DNA of 64,000 nt from Halanaerobium kushneri (GTDB taxonomy: Bacteria; Bacillota; Halanaerobiia; Halanaerobiales; Halanaerobiaceae): NCBI RefSeq assembly GCF_900156285.1, contig NZ_FTNC01000002.1, positions 1-64,000 on the forward strand, read 5' to 3'. The notes under the pieces were generated by a model that had not been told where the DNA came from, did no database searches, and saw only the letters and a program-made list of their open reading frames with translations. Below, piece after piece: positions 36,744-45,724 of this stretch. Within the stretch, counting starts at the first letter, position 1. Every line of letters starts with the position of its first letter. The translations under genes were made by a program, and so were the position numbers.

Positions 36744-36846
36744 CCTTATCTCTCAGGAATCTTCCTGCTGGAATTAGCACCGGGCAGTAGCTAACTGCTG
36801 GTTGCCGGGTTTCAAAGGGCCAGTCCCTCCACCTCTCGCGATAAGT
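36744..36846 (-). ncRNA. SAM-I (S-box) riboswitch aptamer
   Basis: On the minus strand the conserved S-box core is present in order: CTTATC opening P1, GAGAGGTGGAGGGACTGG, CCCTTTGAAACCCGGCAACC, GGTGCTAATTCC, and GAGAGATAAGG closing P1. The terminator hairpin at 36694-36730 follows, then metY. When SAM binds, the aptamer forms and the terminator stops transcription. Confidence 0.95.
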
Positions 36847-36862
36847 TTTATTGTTTTTTATA

Positions 36863-36891
36863 ACTTTAACATAGATAAGTAATTCTGTCAA
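36863..36891 (-). promoter_or_regulatory. promoter of the metY-metA operon
   Basis: On the minus strand a perfect TTGACA (36886-36891) is 17 bp from TAAAGT (36863-36868). Transcription would start just before the riboswitch. Confidence 0.6.
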
Positions 36892-36911
36892 GAAATATTC
36901 TTTCTTTTGTT

Positions 36912-38621
36912 TTATTTAATACTAATCGGTAATTTCCCGCGGGCACTGATTTCTCCTTTTATCAAATCAACAGCAGCTTTCTGGCTGGCCGGACTGTAAT
37001 CATAGGTTGTAATAAATGCCTGAGTTTGATTCAGATATTTATAATCATAGGGGTTACGAAGAGCAAGAACTAAAACATCATATTTTGCAGCTAATTTTTC
37101 TGCGATTCTGGCCTGGTCTCTGTTTACTGCAGCATTATAGGTGCAGACAATAACTAAATCACTGTCAATTATTTTATTATTATTAACAGTAATCGTTTGT
37201 CCCTCTTGTAAAGTTATATTTTCTACCTTATTTAATTCTTCCTGTAAATATTTAAAAAACAAATTTCTTTTTTTATCGTCATCTTCAGCTAAAGAAACTC
37301 GCCCCATTTCAAAGTCAATTACACTGATCTTTTTTGATTCAATATTTTTTAGAGGCAGAACTCCTTCATTTTTAACCACTGTTACTGCATTTTCTGCAAT
37401 TTCTCTGGCAATTTTTTGATGAGCTGCAAAATTAATTTTATTTTCATCTGCTTCTTTAAGCTCTGCCAGACTGATTCTCTTACCCTTTAGGCTTAAAATT
37501 CTCTTTAAAGACTGATTTATTCTCTCTTCGCTAATTCTTCCGTTTTTTACTGCTTTAATCACAGCATTAATTGCCTTTTTTTGTTTTTGGTAACTGTGAG
37601 ATACTAAAACAGTATCACTCCCAGCTTCTATTGTTTTGACAGCTCCTTCTACAGTACCAAAAGTATTGACTATTGCATTCATTTCCATACAATCAGTAAT
37701 AATTAAACCTTTAAAATTAAGTTCTTCCCTCAATAAATCAGTTAAAACAGCCTTAGAAAGAGTTGCCGGTATTCCTTTCTCCTTTTCGATTGTCGGAAAA
37801 TATATATGGGCTGTCATTATACTGTCTACCCCGGCCTCAATTGCCTTTTTAAAAGGATAAAGCTCTACCTCTTCCAGACGACTGCGGGAATGTCTGATTA
37901 CAGGTAAATCCAGATGAGAATCAACTGCTGTATCTCCATGGCCTGGAAAATGTTTAGCTGTTGCAATAACTCCTTTTGACTGCAGCCCTTTAATATAGGA
38001 AGTTCCCAGTTCAGCAACTAATTTAGGATCTTCTCCAAACGAACGAACTCCGATCACTGGATTATCAGGATTATTGTTCACATCAAGATCAGGAGCCAGG
38101 TTAACATTAATCCCTAAATTTTTTAGCTCATCACCTACAGCTTCGCCAGCTAAATAAGCAAATTCTTTATTATTAGCAGCACCAAGAGCCATATTCCCGG
38201 GGAAATGCGTGGCTCCTTTTAATCTAGTAACTGTACCACCTTCCTGATCTGCCGAAATAAAAAGCGGCAGCTTTGCCCCGGAGTTTACTGCCAGTTCCTG
38301 CAGCTGATTTGAAAGTTCTGCAGTCTGAGCTGGGTTCTCTATATTTCTGCTGAAATAAATCACTCCACCAATATGATAATTTTCAATCATATCTTTTATT
38401 TTTGAATCAACCTGCGGTCCTGAAAATCCTATCTGAAAAAGCTGTCCCACCTTTTCTTCCAGAGACATCTCTGCAATTTTAGAATTCATTAAAAAATCTC
38501 CTCCTAATTTTAAGAAATTAAAAATATCGAATTCCTGTTCCTGACTTACTGCTGAAGTAGTAAGAGATGAAAATAATATTATAAATAATAAAATTGTTGA
38601 TAAAATAATTTTATTTCTCAT
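36912..38621 (-). CDS. nagZ: secreted GH3 beta-N-acetylglucosaminidase (NagZ)
   Basis: The 569-residue protein starts with a Sec signal peptide (MRNKIILSTILLFIILFSS). The GH3 barrel carries KHFPGHGDTAVDSHLD, whose Asp-His pair serves as acid/base in NagZ enzymes, and the nucleophile aspartate of IITDCMEMNAI. A second C-terminal domain (about 400-569) is present, as in the exported Bacillus enzyme and unlike the short cytoplasmic E. coli enzyme. It would remove GlcNAc from muropeptides or cell-wall fragments outside the membrane. It is the last gene of the MurNAc operon, 19 bp after murR. Confidence 0.9.
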   Translation of the reverse strand: MRNKIILSTILLFIILFSSLTTSAVSQEQEFDIFNFLKLGGDFLMNSKIAEMSLEEKVGQLFQIGFSGPQVDSKIKDMIENYHIGGVIYFSRNIENPAQTAELSNQLQELAVNSGAKLPLFISADQEGGTVTRLKGATHFPGNMALGAANNKEFAYLAGEAVGDELKNLGINVNLAPDLDVNNNPDNPVIGVRSFGEDPKLVAELGTSYIKGLQSKGVIATAKHFPGHGDTAVDSHLDLPVIRHSRSRLEEVELYPFKKAIEAGVDSIMTAHIYFPTIEKEKGIPATLSKAVLTDLLREELNFKGLIITDCMEMNAIVNTFGTVEGAVKTIEAGSDTVLVSHSYQKQKKAINAVIKAVKNGRISEERINQSLKRILSLKGKRISLAELKEADENKINFAAHQKIAREIAENAVTVVKNEGVLPLKNIESKKISVIDFEMGRVSLAEDDDKKRNLFFKYLQEELNKVENITLQEGQTITVNNNKIIDSDLVIVCTYNAAVNRDQARIAEKLAAKYDVLVLALRNPYDYKYLNQTQAFITTYDYSPASQKAAVDLIKGEISARGKLPISIK

Positions 38622-38640
38622 TTGTAGTTCCTTTCTTCCC

Positions 38641-39495
38641 TTACTTTATTTTAAACTGCTCAACACTTTCCCTGGTATTTCTTAAGTAATCGCTTATTTT
38701 ACTAAAATCATTTTTGGCAAAAGCAACAAATAGGATGTCTACAGCGGTCAACTGAGCTATTCTCGAGGTGATTGCTCCCAACCTAAGATTTTTTTCACTT
38801 CCCGCAACCTGAAGTTTGATGTCTGCTATTTCATTTAATGGATTTTCTCCATATTTACTAATAGATATAGTTTTTGCTCCCCGCTTCTTGGCAGTTTTTA
38901 ATGCCTCATATACTTCGATAGATTGACCACTATATGAGATAGCTATAGCTAAATCGCTACTTTCAATATTAGCAGCCGAAGACAATTGAGCATGAGTATC
39001 TGCATAATAAATAACTGTTTTTTTGACCCGCATTAATTTATACTGTAAATCTTTTGCGACCAGACCGGAAGCACCAATTCCAAAAATATAAATATTATTT
39101 GCATTTTCTATTGCTTTTACTGCTTTTTCAATTTCCTTTACTGAAAGTAAGTTAATGGTATTTTTAATTACTTTATAATTATCATGAGCTATTTTTTCCA
39201 TTATTTCTTCAACCTGGTCATCTACAGCTATATCATCATAAACTTTTACTTTATCATTATTTTCAGTCTCCTGTAAATCTTTAATTAATGCTATTTTAAA
39301 GTCTTGATAGCCCTTGTAATTAATTTTTTTACAGAACCTAACTACTGAAGCCGGACTGCTATCTGCCGCCTGGGCAAGTTGATTAACTGATAATTGGGTT
39401 ACTTTTTCTTTGTTTTTTAAAATATAATTTGCAATTTTTTCCTCAGTAGTGGTAAAATCATTAAACATCTCTTTAATCTTTAATATTACCTTCAT
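38641..39495 (-). CDS. murR: RpiR family regulator with SIS domain (MurR)
   Basis: The 284-residue regulator has an N-terminal HTH_6 domain (SVNQLAQAADSSPASVVRFCKKI, in part) and a C-terminal SIS domain with IFGIGASGLVA and AISYSGQS, which would bind a sugar phosphate such as MurNAc 6-phosphate. Its start overlaps the stop of mupG (TAATG). Twin palindromes at the operon promoter (43064-43112) are of the type RpiR regulators bind, so autorepression is likely. Confidence 0.88.
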   Translation of the reverse strand: MKVILKIKEMFNDFTTTEEKIANYILKNKEKVTQLSVNQLAQAADSSPASVVRFCKKINYKGYQDFKIALIKDLQETENNDKVKVYDDIAVDDQVEEIMEKIAHDNYKVIKNTINLLSVKEIEKAVKAIENANNIYIFGIGASGLVAKDLQYKLMRVKKTVIYYADTHAQLSSAANIESSDLAIAISYSGQSIEVYEALKTAKKRGAKTISISKYGENPLNEIADIKLQVAGSEKNLRLGAITSRIAQLTAVDILFVAFAKNDFSKISDYLRNTRESVEQFKIK

Positions 39496-40541
39496 TATTC
39501 CTCACCTTTAAGTTTAAATTTAAATTTATCTCCTTCTTTTATTTTTTCAATAATCAGGGCAGCTTTTCCTGCATCTGCAACAACATTAATTTTTTTATCA
39601 GCAGGATATTCTTTTTTTAGAATCTGTAAATCACCTTCATACCTTTGATATAAATAGTTATCAATTGTAACTGCATATTTAAATCTTTTAATATTATTAT
39701 GAGCTTTAATTTTCTCCTTTTTATTTTTTCTGGCTGTTTCAGATCTAATAATATATTCTCCAGGATCCTGTCGGTTTTTATGTTCTAAATTTAGCAACCT
39801 CATTTCCTCTTTACTGAGACTGCCAATGATATCTAGAGGGATAATTGTCACTTCGCTGTTAATCGAACTAAAATTCTTTAATTCTTCTTTAGACGCTCTG
39901 CTATCACCTATATATATTTTGTCAATTCCCAACTTTAATAAATCCTGTCCTGCTATAAGTGGAGTTAAAAAACGATGCTTTTCCAGAGTAGGAAGTCCGG
40001 CTTTTATCGGAGGCCTCTTTTTATGATTAGAAGCTACAAAAGCTCCAACTTTAATGTCATATTTTTTTAAAAGATTATTCTTTTTTAATATTAATTCTTC
40101 AGATAAACCCGTTTCTTTCCTGGGATAAAAATTATGACAGGCCTCAAAGTTTTCAGGATTACCTCCCTGAGATATTATTGTTTTTAAATCAGAGTCTGTC
40201 AGAGTACTGGCATTAAGATTAATTCGGTAATCACTATTTTGACTTAGTTCAGCAATTTCCTGATTGTTAAAACCAAAATCTAATCTCAATGCATCAAATT
40301 TAAATTCACTTAAATCCAGATTATTATAATATTTTTTTGAAATATCTGCAGTTAAATTAAAGTCAAGGCGATTGATAGCTGAAATTAATTCTTTAGCTTC
40401 CTTTAAAAAATTATTATTTACCTCGGGAATGTGTAAAGAAAGAAAAATATTTTTAATTCCTAATTTTTTAGCCTCTTCTAGGTAATTAATATTTTCCTCT
40501 AAACTTAAATCTAAACCTGCATAAACTGAAATACCTAACAT
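39495..40541 (-). CDS. mupG: 6-phospho-N-acetylmuramidase (MupG, DUF871 family)
   Basis: The 348-residue protein is a TIM-barrel plus cyclophilin-like C-terminal domain of the DUF871/MupG family, starting LGISVYAGLDLS and containing GASASNHKKRPPI-like VASNHKKRPPIKAGLPTLEKHR. In Staphylococcus aureus MupG splits MurNAc 6-phosphate-GlcNAc inside the cell. The neighbours murQ, murP and murR are the same as there. It is cytoplasmic and follows murP after a hairpin at 40588-40609. Confidence 0.88.
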   Translation of the reverse strand: MLGISVYAGLDLSLEENINYLEEAKKLGIKNIFLSLHIPEVNNNFLKEAKELISAINRLDFNLTADISKKYYNNLDLSEFKFDALRLDFGFNNQEIAELSQNSDYRINLNASTLTDSDLKTIISQGGNPENFEACHNFYPRKETGLSEELILKKNNLLKKYDIKVGAFVASNHKKRPPIKAGLPTLEKHRFLTPLIAGQDLLKLGIDKIYIGDSRASKEELKNFSSINSEVTIIPLDIIGSLSKEEMRLLNLEHKNRQDPGEYIIRSETARKNKKEKIKAHNNIKRFKYAVTIDNYLYQRYEGDLQILKKEYPADKKINVVADAGKAALIIEKIKEGDKFKFKLKGEE

Positions 40542-40587
40542 ATTTTTATGCTCCTTTTATTAAAGATAAAAAATAAAATAATGAAAA

Positions 40588-40609
40588 GCTCCCCGCTAAT
40601 AAGGGGAGC
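40588..40609 (-). terminator. intercistronic hairpin between murP and mupG
   Basis: GCTCCCC and GGGGAGC pair around GCTAATAA, and a T-rich stretch follows on the minus strand. It probably acts as a partial terminator that lowers expression of mupG, murR and nagZ relative to murQ and murP. Confidence 0.65.
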
Positions 40610-40623
40610 CATAAGCTAAATTA

Positions 40624-42048
40624 TTACTTTAACTGAGCAACCTCTTCGTCATTAATAAAGAAATGAGTAACTACAAAGCCACCAATATAGGCAATTACAA
40701 GCCCCATGAAATAACTGAACATTGAACCAGGTTTCATTAGAGGGATTGCTGTAATACCTGAAGGCCCCCAGGCACCTGCCATTACATTCTGTAACATAAC
40801 AAACGCTCCACCAAAACCAGCTCCCAGACCAGCTGTAATAAACGGCTTACCAAGAGGTAAAGTTACACCATAAATTAATGGTTCACCAATCCCCAGTATC
40901 CCTGCCGGTAAAGCACCAGAAATAATCTGCTTTAGTTTTTTATTATCTGTCTTTTTTGCTTTAAGATAAATAGCAATCGCTGCTCCAACCTGACCGGCAC
41001 CAGCCATTGCCAGTACTGGAAATAATGAAACACCACCCATATTTTCAAGCTGAATAGCATACAGAGGTATTAATCCGTGATGAAGACCAAGTAAAACCAT
41101 TGGTAAAAATACTGCAGCAAGTACATAACCAGAAATCACACTGACAAATGGATTTTGAGAAGCTACAAGAAGAGTTAATCCTCCCACCAACCAGTCAGAA
41201 ATAACTCCCGATAAAGGCATAATAATAAAAATCATTGCCAGAGCTATAATGAGCATCGATACAACTGGAGTTACAATTAAGTCTAAAACATCCGGAATCA
41301 TTTTTCTGACCTTTTTTTCTATTAATGAAAGAATATATACTCCAATGATAACTCCAATTATTCCCCCTTTTCCGGTTGTTAAAATTGAATTAAGCGGTAC
41401 TTCTGTGTCATACATTCCAAAAATTTGAGAAATATTAGTAATCTGCCCCATTACTGTTAGAGCTCCTACCATACCGCCAAGACCCTCAGTTGCTCCAAAC
41501 TGTTTGGCAGCATTAATACCCGTAAAAATCGCTAAATAACCGAGGAACGATCCACCAAGTAAAGATAAAAGCAGCTGAATAAAGTTCCAAAAATCAGTAG
41601 TAGCTAAACTTCCTGTATTCTGTAAATTTGTAATCAAACCAGCAAATCCATTAAAAATACCGGCTGCTATAATAGCAGGAATCAGAGGGATGAAAATTTT
41701 ACCTATAGTTTTTAAAGCTCTTTTAAACTTACTCTGTTTTTGCCCTCCTTTTATAGCAGCTTTATTTTTTTCCCAATCTTCTCCAACCTCTAAATTAGAT
41801 GAAATTTTATAATCTCTCTTTAAAATATCCAGACATTTTTTGGCTTTTCCAGGCCCCACAACTATTTGCAGAGTTTCATCTTCAACAACACCCATAACCC
41901 CTTCCACAGATTTTAATTCCTTAACATCAACGACAGAGTCATCTTTGAGATCAACTCGCAATCTTGTCATACAGTTTGTAGCTGCAGCTATGTTCTCTTT
42001 TCCACCCAATTTTTGTACAATTTTTTTAACCAACTCTTGATTATTCAT
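40624..42048 (-). CDS. murP: PTS EIIBC transporter for N-acetylmuramic acid or its disaccharide
   Basis: The 474-residue protein has an N-terminal EIIB domain with the phosphorylated Cys26 in NCMTRLRV, a linker and a membrane EIIC domain of about ten helices (about 120-465), with GIGEPLIYGVTLPL as substrate-binding loop. There is no EIIA domain, as in MurP, so a separate EIIA must serve it. It would import MurNAc or MurNAc-GlcNAc as the 6-phosphate. AAGGAGGAG precedes the ATG. Confidence 0.9.
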   Translation of the reverse strand: MNNQELVKKIVQKLGGKENIAAATNCMTRLRVDLKDDSVVDVKELKSVEGVMGVVEDETLQIVVGPGKAKKCLDILKRDYKISSNLEVGEDWEKNKAAIKGGQKQSKFKRALKTIGKIFIPLIPAIIAAGIFNGFAGLITNLQNTGSLATTDFWNFIQLLLSLLGGSFLGYLAIFTGINAAKQFGATEGLGGMVGALTVMGQITNISQIFGMYDTEVPLNSILTTGKGGIIGVIIGVYILSLIEKKVRKMIPDVLDLIVTPVVSMLIIALAMIFIIMPLSGVISDWLVGGLTLLVASQNPFVSVISGYVLAAVFLPMVLLGLHHGLIPLYAIQLENMGGVSLFPVLAMAGAGQVGAAIAIYLKAKKTDNKKLKQIISGALPAGILGIGEPLIYGVTLPLGKPFITAGLGAGFGGAFVMLQNVMAGAWGPSGITAIPLMKPGSMFSYFMGLVIAYIGGFVVTHFFINDEEVAQLK

Positions 42049-42100
42049 TGTACTCCTCCTTGTGTAATAATATTAAAAACACTAATTCTTATAGTTTAAC

Positions 42101-43009
42101 TCAATGTTTATTATGTTGAATTGCATCAGCTAAATGTCCCTCATACTTTTCTAATTCTTTTTTTGCCTCTTCTTTTTCAAGTCCTGTATTAAGCATCATA
42201 ATCGCCAACTTGACATTATAATCTGTTTTTTCCAAATAATTTTCTGCTTTTTTATAACTCACCTCACTTACTGCCATAATCATATTTTTAGCTCTTTCAG
42301 CCAGTTTATTATTTTTCACCTGAAGATCAACCATATAATTTTTATAAACTTTACCTAATTTTATCATTGTAGCTGTGCTTAACATATTTAAAACCATCTT
42401 CTGAGCAGTACCTGCTTTCATACGAGTCGAACCAGTTACAACTTCAGCTCCTACAACTGGTGCTATAGAAATTTCTGCAATTTCTGCTATTTTTGAACCA
42501 GGATTACAGCTTAAAGCAGCAGTTTTAGCTCCCAGAGAACGAGCATATTCCAGACCACCAATTACATAAGGAGTACTGCCACTTGCAGCAATTCCTACTA
42601 AAAAATCTTTTTTACCAAAGTCAATCTCCTGAAGATGATCTACAGCTTCTTCCTTGCTGTCTTCAGCATTTTCGATTGAATTTCTAATTGCTTTCTCTCC
42701 TCCAGCAATTAAACCCTGAACTAATTTACTGCTTACTCCATAGGTTGGAGGACATTCTGATGCATCCAAAATCCCCAATCTTCCACTTGTACCTGCACCC
42801 ATATAAATTAGTCTACCACCATTTTTTAATGCCCGGGCAATCAAATCAACTGCAGCAGCTATATTATTTTTTTCTTTTTCTACTGCTGCTGCCACTTTTT
42901 TGTCTTCATTATTGATGATTTCTATCATCTTTTCTGTACTGACTCGATCAATATTTTGGGAGTTCTCATTAACTGATTCTGTAACCAGTTCTCCTAAATT
43001 ATTATTCAT
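42101..43009 (-). CDS. murQ: N-acetylmuramic acid 6-phosphate etherase
   Basis: The protein of 302 residues removes D-lactate from MurNAc 6-phosphate to give GlcNAc 6-phosphate. It contains the SIS-domain motifs [20 protein letters not shown] and [11 protein letters not shown], and [18 protein letters not shown] near the C-terminal part, all typical of MurQ. I chose the ATG at 43009, seven bases after GGAGG. It is the first gene of the operon behind the twin operators. Confidence 0.94.
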   Translation of the reverse strand: MNNNLGELVTESVNENSQNIDRVSTEKMIEIINNEDKKVAAAVEKEKNNIAAAVDLIARALKNGGRLIYMGAGTSGRLGILDASECPPTYGVSSKLVQGLIAGGEKAIRNSIENAEDSKEEAVDHLQEIDFGKKDFLVGIAASGSTPYVIGGLEYARSLGAKTAALSCNPGSKIAEIAEISIAPVVGAEVVTGSTRMKAGTAQKMVLNMLSTATMIKLGKVYKNYMVDLQVKNNKLAERAKNMIMAVSEVSYKKAENYLEKTDYNVKLAIMMLNTGLEKEEAKKELEKYEGHLADAIQHNKH

Positions 43010-43051
43010 CTTTAAACCTCCATTCAAAATTTTCTTTCTTTTCTTAATAAG

Positions 43052-43080
43052 AGTTTAACACTTTTGAAAATATATTTCAA
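43052..43080 (-). promoter_or_regulatory. promoter of the MurNAc salvage operon
   Basis: On the minus strand TTGAAA (43075-43080) and TAAACT (43052-43057) are 17 bp apart. The -35 box is part of the palindrome at 43064-43080, so a bound repressor would block RNA polymerase. Confidence 0.55.
43064..43080 (-). promoter_or_regulatory. operator copy 1, candidate MurR site
   Basis: TTGAAAATATATTTCAA is a palindrome TTGAAA-N5-TTTCAA. It covers the -35 box and part of the spacer of the murQ promoter. A second copy lies 32 bp upstream, about three helical turns away. Confidence 0.6.
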
Positions 43081-43095
43081 GTAATTTTATATTTT

Positions 43096-43112
43096 ATGAA
43101 AATATATTTCAA
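43096..43112 (-). promoter_or_regulatory. operator copy 2, candidate MurR site
   Basis: ATGAAAATATATTTCAA repeats 16 of the 17 bases of operator copy 1. Its centre is 32 bp from that of copy 1, so two dimers would sit on the same face of the helix. Confidence 0.6.
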
Positions 43113-43141
43113 AAATATTTATTTTAAGCTCTTATTAAATG

Positions 43142-43178
43142 CTAAAACCCCCTATTAATTAAAAATAGAAGGTTTTAG
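43142..43178 (-). terminator. terminator-like hairpin after the yhf-type operon
   Basis: CTAAAACC (43142-43149) pairs with GGTTTTAG (43171-43178), and the stem extends to about 13 pairs with two G-U pairs on the minus strand. It lies 80 bp after the stop of the last yhf-type gene. The T tract is short. Confidence 0.5.
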
Positions 43179-43257
43179 ACGATTATTTATTATTGATAAA
43201 TTAAAAGGCTTGTTAGTCAGTTACTAATAATTTATTTGTAGAATAAAACTGAATATT

Positions 43258-44523
43258 TCAGATAAAGCTTTTACCACTTTCTGGTGCCTTTACCCCCAGA
43301 TAATCTGCAATAGTAGCAGCAATATCAGCCAAACTTTTTCTAGGTTTCAACTCTTCAACTGATATATTTTTTTGATACACCAGTAAGGGGACATTTTCCC
43401 TGGTATGATGACTGTGACCAACATTAGGATCATTACCATGATCAGCTGTAATAATAAAAAGATCATCTTCTCTTAAACTTGCTATTATCTGAGGCAGTTT
43501 TTGATCAACCATTTCCAGAACTTTAGCAAATTTCTTATCTGACTGCTGATGACCTGCAAGGTCAGTTTCCTGGACATTAACGGCTATCAGGCCAGAATCA
43601 GACTCATCCATTTCCTCTTGCATTAGTTCCAGTACTTTTTCAGTTGCTACTGCTGGCAACATTTTCTTTGCTTTCGGACAATAAATTACATCCTGAACCT
43701 TACCAATCAGCCGTACATCTATACCTTCTTCTGCCAGAATTGTAGTTATTTGTTTATTATAATCAATCCCATATCCCAGATGAAGAACTCGATAACCCTC
43801 ACCATAAACTCCCGAGGCCGTAGAATTTACACCTGTAATTTCAGAATTAGCATTTTCAATACTTTCTAATATCTGCCTTAGATCAGTATTCTTTCCTCCT
43901 AGAGCAATTACTCGACTGACCTTAACAGTTTCTCTAACTATTTTCCCTATTTTAAGTATCTCCTTAAAATCAATTTCTTCTAGAGAAGCACTAACATTAT
44001 AGATTTGCCCGTAATCTGCTTCAATATTATCGGCAACAACTACTTTCTGATTAACCAGCAGGTAAGGATGGTCTGGCTCAGGTATTTTAACCTGGTACCC
44101 CTTTTTTTCGAGTGCATACTTTACTTTTTTATGTACTTCTCTAAATGGTTGTATTTTAGGATGAGTTGGACTGGAACCCATTATTTCTTGATGTCCCATA
44201 AAAGTATCGGCACCATCATAACTTAAAGCAGCATAAGTATAAGCCGCCTTAAGATTTTCGATTTCAAATTCTGTATTACCTCTATTATAAGTACTTTCTA
44301 AATTGTTTTTCTGTATTTTTGAACTTTTTGAAGTTAAATGACTCAAATTATGGGCAGCCTGCAGTCCAAACTGGTTAAGATTATTTAAGTTTAAATCCTG
44401 ATTATTTTTTAATACAGTTCCCAGGGTATCAGCAGTCTGATCCTGCAAACGCTGCTGAGCTTCTAGATCATCCATTGCTCCAATCCCAAGTCCATCTAGA
44501 ATTAATAATATTACTCGCTTCAA
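43258..44523 (-). CDS. yhfW: YhfW-like phosphopentomutase-family protein
   Basis: The 421-residue protein belongs to the alkaline phosphatase superfamily, DeoB branch. Metal-binding motifs are visible: LILDGLGIG near the start, ETDLAGHQQ, and ITADHGNDPNVGHSHHTRENVPLLV (in part) near the end. DeoB moves phosphate between C1 and C5 of ribose; the substrate of YhfW is unknown. Its ATG overlaps the previous stop (ATGA). It is the last gene of the operon. The phosphosugar-mutase fold suggests that the pathway handles a phosphorylated intermediate. Confidence 0.85.
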   Translation of the reverse strand: MKRVILLILDGLGIGAMDDLEAQQRLQDQTADTLGTVLKNNQDLNLNNLNQFGLQAAHNLSHLTSKSSKIQKNNLESTYNRGNTEFEIENLKAAYTYAALSYDGADTFMGHQEIMGSSPTHPKIQPFREVHKKVKYALEKKGYQVKIPEPDHPYLLVNQKVVVADNIEADYGQIYNVSASLEEIDFKEILKIGKIVRETVKVSRVIALGGKNTDLRQILESIENANSEITGVNSTASGVYGEGYRVLHLGYGIDYNKQITTILAEEGIDVRLIGKVQDVIYCPKAKKMLPAVATEKVLELMQEEMDESDSGLIAVNVQETDLAGHQQSDKKFAKVLEMVDQKLPQIIASLREDDLFIITADHGNDPNVGHSHHTRENVPLLVYQKNISVEELKPRKSLADIAATIADYLGVKAPESGKSFI

Positions 44524-45716
44524 AATCTGAGACCTCCTTTTTTGTCTATTAACCGGCCCTGACTGCTATATATTCCCTGCAGTTTTAACTTACCATGCTG
44601 GATTCCACTAATAACAGCAACCCGGGATCTGGTTACAAAAATCTGAGTTCTAAAAGCATAAAGAACAGTATCTCCCACTTTTAATTTTTGGTCTATATTT
44701 TCCAATGAGGCATAATAGTCAATCATATCTGCTTCCGGTTGAGAAGCGGGATAAATCCGCCGGCTGTTTTGATCACTAGTGGAAGCAACCAGAGCATTTT
44801 TGAGATGAGAACGACTGTAAAAACCACCACCAAAAGTATAAGCCTGACTTTTTTTAATATGAGATACTTCTGATATATATATCATTGCTGGTTTTTCGCC
44901 ATCATCATGATAGGCATGATAGGGAGTAGTTCCAGTCAACGCATGACCTGGTTCTCCATGAGTTGCTCCAGCATCAGCCAGTATTGGAATTGTACTCTGA
45001 CAGCTGACACTTGGCGTATTTAACTGCTCAATTGTCAGCCCATATTTATCATTTAAAATTTTTGCTGTCTTAATTACCAACTCTAAGTTAGGAGTCGTTT
45101 CAATTTTTTGCTTCTTATAATTAAATAAAAGACAGGGAAAGGCTGTCACTCCTTTAATTTCAACACCTTCCAATTCTATTAAACGAGGAATATACTTCTC
45201 TAAATTTTTAAGATCAAACCCCCCCACTTGACCTTTATAGTTAAAAGAATTCTCACTATAAATTCTGATCATTATTGGTTGTACTCTATTCTGCCTCAGG
45301 GCAATTTTGGAAATCTGTTCTGCTTTCTGCAGACTGTAAACAGTCATAATCTCTGGCTCATAAGCTATCATTTCTTCCAGCATAGAAGTTGGAACCTGAA
45401 CTAAATGTCCTACATTGCCAAGCTGAATTCCTGCTTGCGCTAGAGTTCTGGCCTCCCAGGGATCAACTGCTACTGCTTTTTTGATACCTGCTTCTACTAC
45501 TGCCTGAGCTGCCAGAGGGTTTCTTCCCAGCTGCTTACTCATAAAATAAAGCTTCAAATTATTCTCTGCTGCTGTCTCTGCCATTAAGGCTGAATTAGCC
45601 TGGATCTGATCTAAATCTAATATATATGTATCTGGTTCTAAAATATTATTTTGATGTAAATACAATGCTTTTTCTATTAATTCTGGATTTCTTTTCTGCA
45701 TTTTTTCTAAAAACAT
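44520..45716 (-). CDS. yhfX: YhfX-like PLP enzyme of the alanine racemase fold
   Basis: The 398-residue protein has a fold-type III PLP barrel with the likely PLP lysine Lys61 in YFMSKQLGRNP, where alanine racemases have the same lysine near the N-terminus. It also shows GATHGEPGHALTG and FGGGFYSRSH. The C-terminal beta domain holds the LQGIYSSQGRL segment. It is a member of the YhfX group of the yhf operon, whose reaction is not established. An amino acid racemase or eliminase is plausible. Confidence 0.83.
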   Translation of the reverse strand: MFLEKMQKRNPELIEKALYLHQNNILEPDTYILDLDQIQANSALMAETAAENNLKLYFMSKQLGRNPLAAQAVVEAGIKKAVAVDPWEARTLAQAGIQLGNVGHLVQVPTSMLEEMIAYEPEIMTVYSLQKAEQISKIALRQNRVQPIMIRIYSENSFNYKGQVGGFDLKNLEKYIPRLIELEGVEIKGVTAFPCLLFNYKKQKIETTPNLELVIKTAKILNDKYGLTIEQLNTPSVSCQSTIPILADAGATHGEPGHALTGTTPYHAYHDDGEKPAMIYISEVSHIKKSQAYTFGGGFYSRSHLKNALVASTSDQNSRRIYPASQPEADMIDYYASLENIDQKLKVGDTVLYAFRTQIFVTRSRVAVISGIQHGKLKLQGIYSSQGRLIDKKGGLRF

Positions 45717-45724
45717 AATTATAC

